A stretch of 64,000 bases of DNA. Source: an uncultured Lachnospiraceae bacterium (GTDB lineage: Bacteria > Bacillota > Clostridia > Lachnospirales > Lachnospiraceae). Positions 60,142 through 64,000 of this stretch are shown in pieces. The translations under genes were made by a program, and so were the position numbers. The notes under the pieces were generated by a model that was not told the DNA's origin, made no database searches, and saw only the letters and a list, made by a program, of their open reading frames with translations. The stretch covers positions 13,151 through 77,150 of the forward strand of contig CAJTTZ010000015.1 of the NCBI GenBank assembly GCA_910579505.1. The letters run 5' to 3'. Numbering within the stretch: position 1 is the first letter of the stretch; each line of letters begins with the position of its first letter.

Positions 60142-61484
60142 GTAAATTGGAAAGAATGAAAGAAAGATATGACAATATTGTCATTCCAGAGGAACTTAAC
60201 ATCCGGGTGCAGCAGGAGATACAGAAGTCAAGAAAACAGCAGGAAGAAAAAGGTCGCGCCGGCAGCAGCCACAGATTCAGGAAAGTGATACGCAGTATGG
60301 AAGCGATGGCAGCGGCGGCATGCGTTCTTTTCACGGCGGCGCTTAATACAAGCCCGGTATTTGCAAAGGAGGCGGGGGAGCTTCCTGTGATCGGAGGACT
60401 GGCGCGGGTACTGACGTTCCGCTCTTACGAAACGGAAAAGGATGATATAGCAGTATCTGTGGAAATCCCCACGGTTGAGATGATTGCGGAGGACACCGGG
60501 ATAACGGTGGATCAGATCAATCAGGAAATCCTTGACCGCTGTAACCAGTATGCTGAGGAAGCGGTGAAACGCGCGGAAGAATACAGAACCGCTTTTCTGG
60601 AAACAGGCGGCACGACGGAAGAATGGGCGGAGCATAATATAAAGATCACAGTCGGCTATGAGATCAAACAGCAGAGTGGCAATTATCTCTCCTTTGTCGT
60701 GAGGGGAAGCGAAAACTGGACAAATGCCTACAGCGAGTCGAAGTATTACAACTTAGACTTAAGTACCGGGGAAATTGTCACATTAAAGGATATGCTGGGC
60801 AGCGACTATGTGGAACTGGCAGACAGGAGCATCAGGGAACAGATCGCGGAGAGAGAAAATGCCGGAGAAACATTTTTCAAGACAGAGGAAGGAGGGTTTG
60901 CGGGGATCTCGGAAGATGTGAAGTTCTATATCAACGGGAATAATCGCCCGGTCATTGTTTTTGAGAAGTATGAAATCGCACCCGGTTCATCGGGGGAAAT
61001 AGAATTTGAGATTACAAGAGGAAACACGGCGGAGGCAGATGTAGAAGTGGCAGAGGCAGAAGCAGAGACGGTCAAGGAGCCGATACAGGCGGCAGAAGAT
61101 ACGGCGCAGGCGGCAGAAAATCCTACGCATACAACGGAAGAATATGAGGATAACTTTGCGGTTGACAGTGAGGCGGCAAAGGCATTCGCCGAGAAGATTA
61201 AGGATGCAGCCGCCAGAAAGGATCTGGAGGCGCTTGCGGAGTTGACAGCGTTTCCGGTTTATGTTGGCTTACCGGGTGTCGATGTGGTAGAGACGAAGGA
61301 AGACTTTCTGAAGCTTGGCGCTGATGCGGTGTTTACGGACGATCTGCTGGAATCCGTAGAGAAGGCTGATATCGACAATTTTCAGCCAAGCATGGCGGGA
61401 TTCCCCATTTCAGACGGAAGGACGGCAGGCATTAACTTTGGCGTGGCGGACGGGACGCTGGGGATCAATGGGATTAATTATTGA
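60138..61484 (+). CDS. rsiV: RsiV-like anti-sigma factor with extra C-terminal domain
   Basis: Membrane protein of 448 residues. The cytosolic N-terminus (about 1-52) should hold the sigma factor; one membrane helix follows (about 54-75, AMAAAACVLFTAALNTSPVFA). The outer part contains an RsiV/DUF3298-type domain (about 90-290, VGYEIKQQSGNYLSFVVRG ... YYNLDLSTGEIVTLKDML ... FYINGNNRPVIVFEKYEIAPGS), the fold that binds lysozyme in Bacillus RsiV. An acidic repeat-like linker (about 295-335) leads to an additional domain (about 340-448, AKAFAEKIKDAAARKDLEALAEL) that Bacillus RsiV lacks. Coupled to sigV by a four-base overlap. Confidence 0.86.
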   Translation: MSKLERMKERYDNIVIPEELNIRVQQEIQKSRKQQEEKGRAGSSHRFRKVIRSMEAMAAAACVLFTAALNTSPVFAKEAGELPVIGGLARVLTFRSYETEKDDIAVSVEIPTVEMIAEDTGITVDQINQEILDRCNQYAEEAVKRAEEYRTAFLETGGTTEEWAEHNIKITVGYEIKQQSGNYLSFVVRGSENWTNAYSESKYYNLDLSTGEIVTLKDMLGSDYVELADRSIREQIAERENAGETFFKTEEGGFAGISEDVKFYINGNNRPVIVFEKYEIAPGSSGEIEFEITRGNTAEADVEVAEAEAETVKEPIQAAEDTAQAAENPTHTTEEYEDNFAVDSEAAKAFAEKIKDAAARKDLEALAELTAFPVYVGLPGVDVVETKEDFLKLGADAVFTDDLLESVEKADIDNFQPSMAGFPISDGRTAGINFGVADGTLGINGINY

Positions 61485-61505
61485 TAGGCTGCGGGATTTT
61501 CATTG

Positions 61506-61534
61506 TTTACAAAGGATTCTTTTCATAATAGAAT
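61506..61534 (+). promoter_or_regulatory. Sigma-A promoter of the flavodoxin-like gene
   Basis: TTTACA at 61506-61511 and TAGAAT at 61529-61534, spacing 17. Confidence 0.6.
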
Positions 61535-61601
61535 ACTGGATGTAAGGGTAAGGGATGCTGTCGGATGAAGAAAGGCGGATATCGCTGCGGAGGGATCTGT
61601 T

Positions 61602-62141
61602 ATGAACGCACTGGTAATCAACTGCAGTCCTGTGAGGACAGGCGCAACGGCTGAGATTGTAAAAATCGTCTCCCGAAAATTAGCAGAGAAATACGGGACA
61701 AAGTGTATCTGTATAGACGATTACGATTTTGGATTTTGTAAAGGATGCAGGACGTGCCATAACACGGCGGCATGTGTCCAAAACGATGATATTCCGCTGA
61801 TCGTCAGTGAATTTGAGCGGGCGGACCTTATCGTGTCCGTCTCGCCGTCCTATTGGGCGGATGTTCCCGGACAGTTCAAGGCGTTTATCGACAGGTGCAC
61901 GCCGTGGTGCAACACACACGATCCCCATGCGGCGGTCAGCGGCGGAAAAAGAGGGTACACCGTTGCCCTGCGGACGGGACCGGGGATGAAGGAATGCGAG
62001 AGAATCATACAGAGCATAGAACATTTTTACGGGCATCTGGAAATTGCATGCTGCGGCAGTCTGGGTTTATGCTCTGTGGAATATAAGGAAGATGTTGCGC
62101 CGCGTATGGATGAGATCATAGCGTTTTGCGAAACGATGTAG
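61602..62141 (+). CDS. Flavodoxin family NAD(P)H oxidoreductase
   Basis: Flavoprotein of 179 residues in the NADPH-dependent FMN reductase/iron-sulfur flavoprotein superfamily. The FMN phosphate loop is NCSPVRTGATAEI; the Cys-rich stretch CKGCRTCHNTAACVQNDD is typical of family members that may carry extra Cys ligands; the isoalloxazine-binding SPSYWADVPGQFKAFIDR follows. Substrate unknown. Its own promoter is at 61506-61534; a MATE gene follows 27 bases later. Confidence 0.9.
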   Translation: MNALVINCSPVRTGATAEIVKIVSRKLAEKYGTKCICIDDYDFGFCKGCRTCHNTAACVQNDDIPLIVSEFERADLIVSVSPSYWADVPGQFKAFIDRCTPWCNTHDPHAAVSGGKRGYTVALRTGPGMKECERIIQSIEHFYGHLEIACCGSLGLCSVEYKEDVAPRMDEIIAFCETM

Positions 62142-62168
62142 AAACCCCAAGGGCAGGAGGACGGAAAG

Positions 62169-63500
62169 ATGGAAAATGAATTGTTTGAGAAAACGCCGGT
62201 GCCGAAGGCGTATTTTAAATTCGCTCTGCCTGTTGTGCTCAGTATGGTAGTCTCGTTGGTCTACAATATGGTGGACACCTATTTTATTGCGCAGACAGGG
62301 AACACGAATCTGGTGGCGGGGGTATCTTTAAGCGCGCCGGTTTTTACCTTGATGATTGCGCTTGGGGATATTTTTGGATTGGGAGGCAGTTCCCTTATCT
62401 CCCGGTTGTTCGGAGAGAAGAAGGATGAGGACGGGAAACGCTTAAGCGTTTTTTGTTTTTATGCGGCGATTGTGTGCGGGATTTTGGTGACGGCGGTGAT
62501 GATGATGCTTCGCGAACCGATTCTGTATGTGCTGGGCGCTGACGTAGCGACGTTTTCCTATGCCTCCGGCTATTATACCTATATCGTGCTCGGCGCGCCG
62601 TTTATTATTTTGTCCTTTACGCCGTCTAATTTGCTGCGGACGGAAGGGTTTGCGACGGCGACCATGACGGGCAGTATATTGGGCGCAGTCGTCAATATGA
62701 TTCTGGACCCTGTCTTTATTTCTGTGTTAGGGCTCGGTGCGGCAGGCGCGGCAATTGCGACTGTGATCGGAAATATTTTCGCGGATATCTTTTATGTCTG
62801 GTTTCTGTTAAAAAGAAGCAGACGGCTTTCCATCAACCCGGCGGGATTCCATATTCATATCGAAGAGGTGGGGCAGATACTGGCAATCGGGATTCCGGCG
62901 TCGATTACGAACCTGATGCAGAGCATCGGCATTGCGCTGACGAATCGGTCACTTTTGCCATACGGCAATGATAAGGTTGCGGCAATGGGAATTGTGATGA
63001 AGGTGAATCTGATTGCCGTTCTGGTTCTGGTGGGCTTTGCCTTTGGCGCGCAGCCGCTGGTCGGGTATAACTATGGCGCGAAAAACCATGCGCGTCTCAA
63101 GGAAATTCTGCGGTTTTCATACAGCTTTGAATGCTGCACGGCGGCGGTGCTCGCGGGAGCGCTCTCCCTTGCGGCGCCCGCCATGATCGGAATGTTTATG
63201 CAGGATGCGGCTATCATCGAGGTCGGAGTCCCCATGCTCCGTATGCAGCAGATGGGAATGGTGTTTACGGCGGTTGTGCTTGTGACGACCTGTACCTTCC
63301 AGTCGGCAGGAAAAGCGGTGGGCGCTTTTCTTCTGTCGGTCAGCAGACAGGGGGTGCTTTTTGCAGCCGTTCTCTTCATCGCCTCCAGGGCGTTTGCCTA
63401 CCAAGGGGTCCTGATGGCACAGGCGGTCTCCGATCTGCTGACGGCGGTCATGGCGATTATTCTGTTTGAGATTCTGATACGGAGACCGCTTTATCGTTGA
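62169..63500 (+). CDS. MATE family efflux transporter
   Basis: Second MATE exporter, 443 residues, about 12 helices. It opens PKAYFKFALPVVLSMVVS with NMVDTYFIAQTGNTNLVAGVSLSAP, and has GFAFGAQPLVGYNYGAKNHARLKEIL in the second half. It differs clearly from the MATE gene at 35526. GCAGGAGGA precedes ATG 62169. It probably shares a message with the flavodoxin-like gene. Confidence 0.94.
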   Translation: MENELFEKTPVPKAYFKFALPVVLSMVVSLVYNMVDTYFIAQTGNTNLVAGVSLSAPVFTLMIALGDIFGLGGSSLISRLFGEKKDEDGKRLSVFCFYAAIVCGILVTAVMMMLREPILYVLGADVATFSYASGYYTYIVLGAPFIILSFTPSNLLRTEGFATATMTGSILGAVVNMILDPVFISVLGLGAAGAAIATVIGNIFADIFYVWFLLKRSRRLSINPAGFHIHIEEVGQILAIGIPASITNLMQSIGIALTNRSLLPYGNDKVAAMGIVMKVNLIAVLVLVGFAFGAQPLVGYNYGAKNHARLKEILRFSYSFECCTAAVLAGALSLAAPAMIGMFMQDAAIIEVGVPMLRMQQMGMVFTAVVLVTTCTFQSAGKAVGAFLLSVSRQGVLFAAVLFIASRAFAYQGVLMAQAVSDLLTAVMAIILFEILIRRPLYR

Positions 63501-63569
63501 AAAAGGGCAATGTGCGTGTAACTTCTTGCGCAATGCAAGCGTTCATTTCTGGTTATTGACACGTATCGC

Positions 63570-63578
63570 TGATACAAT
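63570..63578 (+). promoter_or_regulatory. Extended -10 promoter of the XRE regulator gene
   Basis: TGA followed by TACAAT (63573-63578), 26 bases before the start codon. A nearby TTGACA (63556-63561) is too close to act as its -35. Confidence 0.45.
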
Positions 63579-63603
63579 CAGTAGCAGAAAGGAGGAACTA
63601 CTT

Positions 63604-63855
63604 TTGAACAGAGAGCAGACGGATACGACGATGGGAAAGCAAATACGTCATTTACGAACACAATCGGGAATGACGCAGGAAGAATTAGCCGGTAAACTAA
63701 ATGTTACCAGGCAGGCATTATCGAACTGGGAGAGAGATGTCAATGAACCTGATCTGGTTATGTTGAAAGAGATTTGCTTTCTTTTTGGCGTTCACATGGA
63801 TGACTTCTTTGCGTTTTTCTATTCCCTCCGCCCGGTTTTTTGCCAGAAAGTCTGA
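63604..63855 (+). CDS. XRE family helix-turn-helix protein, short
   Basis: DNA-binding protein of 83 residues starting at TTG 63604, preceded by AAAGGAGG with eight-base spacing; no ATG fits. The helix-turn-helix is at about 12-65 (GKQIRHLRTQSGMTQEELAGKLNVTRQALSNWERD). The usual members carry a longer C-terminal domain, and here the protein ends shortly after the HTH (FFAFFYSLRPVFCQKV), so it may be a truncated or short form. Targets unknown; the MATE and flavodoxin genes upstream are possible. Confidence 0.85.
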   Translation: MNREQTDTTMGKQIRHLRTQSGMTQEELAGKLNVTRQALSNWERDVNEPDLVMLKEICFLFGVHMDDFFAFFYSLRPVFCQKV

Positions 63856-63868
63856 AGTGAATCTTCAG

Positions 63869-64000
63869 TCAAGGCTGTTTTCTTCCGCAAAGGATTCCTC
63901 AAGCAGTTTCCGGCGATAATCGCTGTCATTGAGAACGCGATCCATTTCCTCCGATTTTCCGGCGTCCATCAAGGATTGGAGTAGTACGGCGAGCGTGTCA
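63869..64000 (-). CDS. C-terminal end of an unknown gene, cut by window edge
   Basis: Minus-strand frame, open from the right edge to TGA at 63871-63869, encodes the last 43 residues of a protein (VLLQSLMDAGKSEEMDRVL ... YRRKLLEESFAEENSLD). It is helical, charged, with no recognised family. It converges on the XRE gene. Confidence 0.65.

Noticed and set aside
1..64000. CRISPR arrays, transposases, integrases, tRNA or rRNA genes
   Set aside because: No regularly spaced direct repeats, no transposase or integrase motifs and no tRNA-like cloverleaf with CCA-adjacent arms were noticed on either strand.

Overview
The window looks like chromosomal DNA of a spore-forming, motile, butyrate-producing gut Firmicute of the family Lachnospiraceae (inferred from gene content and sequence style, not from a database match). 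The evidence is a complete thl-crt-hbd-bcd-etfB-etfA butyryl-CoA operon, an alpha/beta-type small acid-soluble spore protein, a YtvI-like AI-2E family protein, a chemoreceptor, a clostridial-type GlnRS, and strong AGGAGG ribosome sites with sigma-A promoters (often extended -10). No rRNA, tRNA, CRISPR array, transposase or prophage was seen. Both window edges cut genes.

Layout. 1-6.7 kb: a cut NlpC/P60 cell-wall hydrolase, hibernation factor HPF, an unknown 115-aa protein with a DUF1576 membrane protein on the minus strand, a membrane-anchored M23 peptidase and a chemoreceptor. 6.8-13.6 kb: the butyryl-CoA operon, ending in a strong terminator. 13.7-19.3 kb: an unknown membrane-anchored protein, a 74-aa protein, a DHH phosphoesterase with an extra C-terminal domain, a 38-aa membrane peptide and glnS. 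19.4-25.4 kb: DUF2225 protein, an apparently autoregulated TetR repressor, an acidic small protein, DUF6062 protein, a HAD-IIA phosphatase and an EAL phosphodiesterase. 25.6-31.7 kb: a maltodextrin-type ABC importer (binding protein and two permeases), 4-alpha-glucanotransferase malQ and a LacI regulator, with operator-like palindromes at both promoters. 31.7-38.1 kb: accessory-looking genes (CYTH protein, aldo/keto reductase, a 53-aa unlisted-size protein, NERD nuclease-like protein, acetyltransferase, MATE exporter, DJ-1 protein, SASP). 38.3-47.3 kb: protein quality control cluster tig-clpP-clpX-lon-engB, followed by AI-2E, VanZ and DUF308 membrane proteins. 47.4-54.7 kb: an unknown protein, a TPP-riboswitch-controlled thiT, a LysM plus leucine-rich-repeat protein, HAD phosphatase, CPBP protease, methyltransferase and MFS transporter. 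54.8-64 kb: AraC regulator, two acetyltransferases, a hybrid histidine kinase, a SigV/RsiV-type ECF sigma and anti-sigma pair, a flavodoxin-like protein, a second MATE exporter, an XRE regulator and a cut gene.

The least explained signal is in the gaps between co-transcribed genes. Many hold long imperfect inverted repeats that begin within a few bases of the upstream stop codon. They fall into at least three sequence families. One family has four copies (after bcd, after the 508-aa membrane protein gene, after malQ and after clpP) with the same two-hairpin architecture and paired changes that keep the stems. A second family occurs after thl, hbd and the EAL gene; a third after etfB and clpX. 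A separate observation is a duplicated promoter module, conserved through its spacer, that drives the CYTH gene and the 53-aa small protein on the minus strand.
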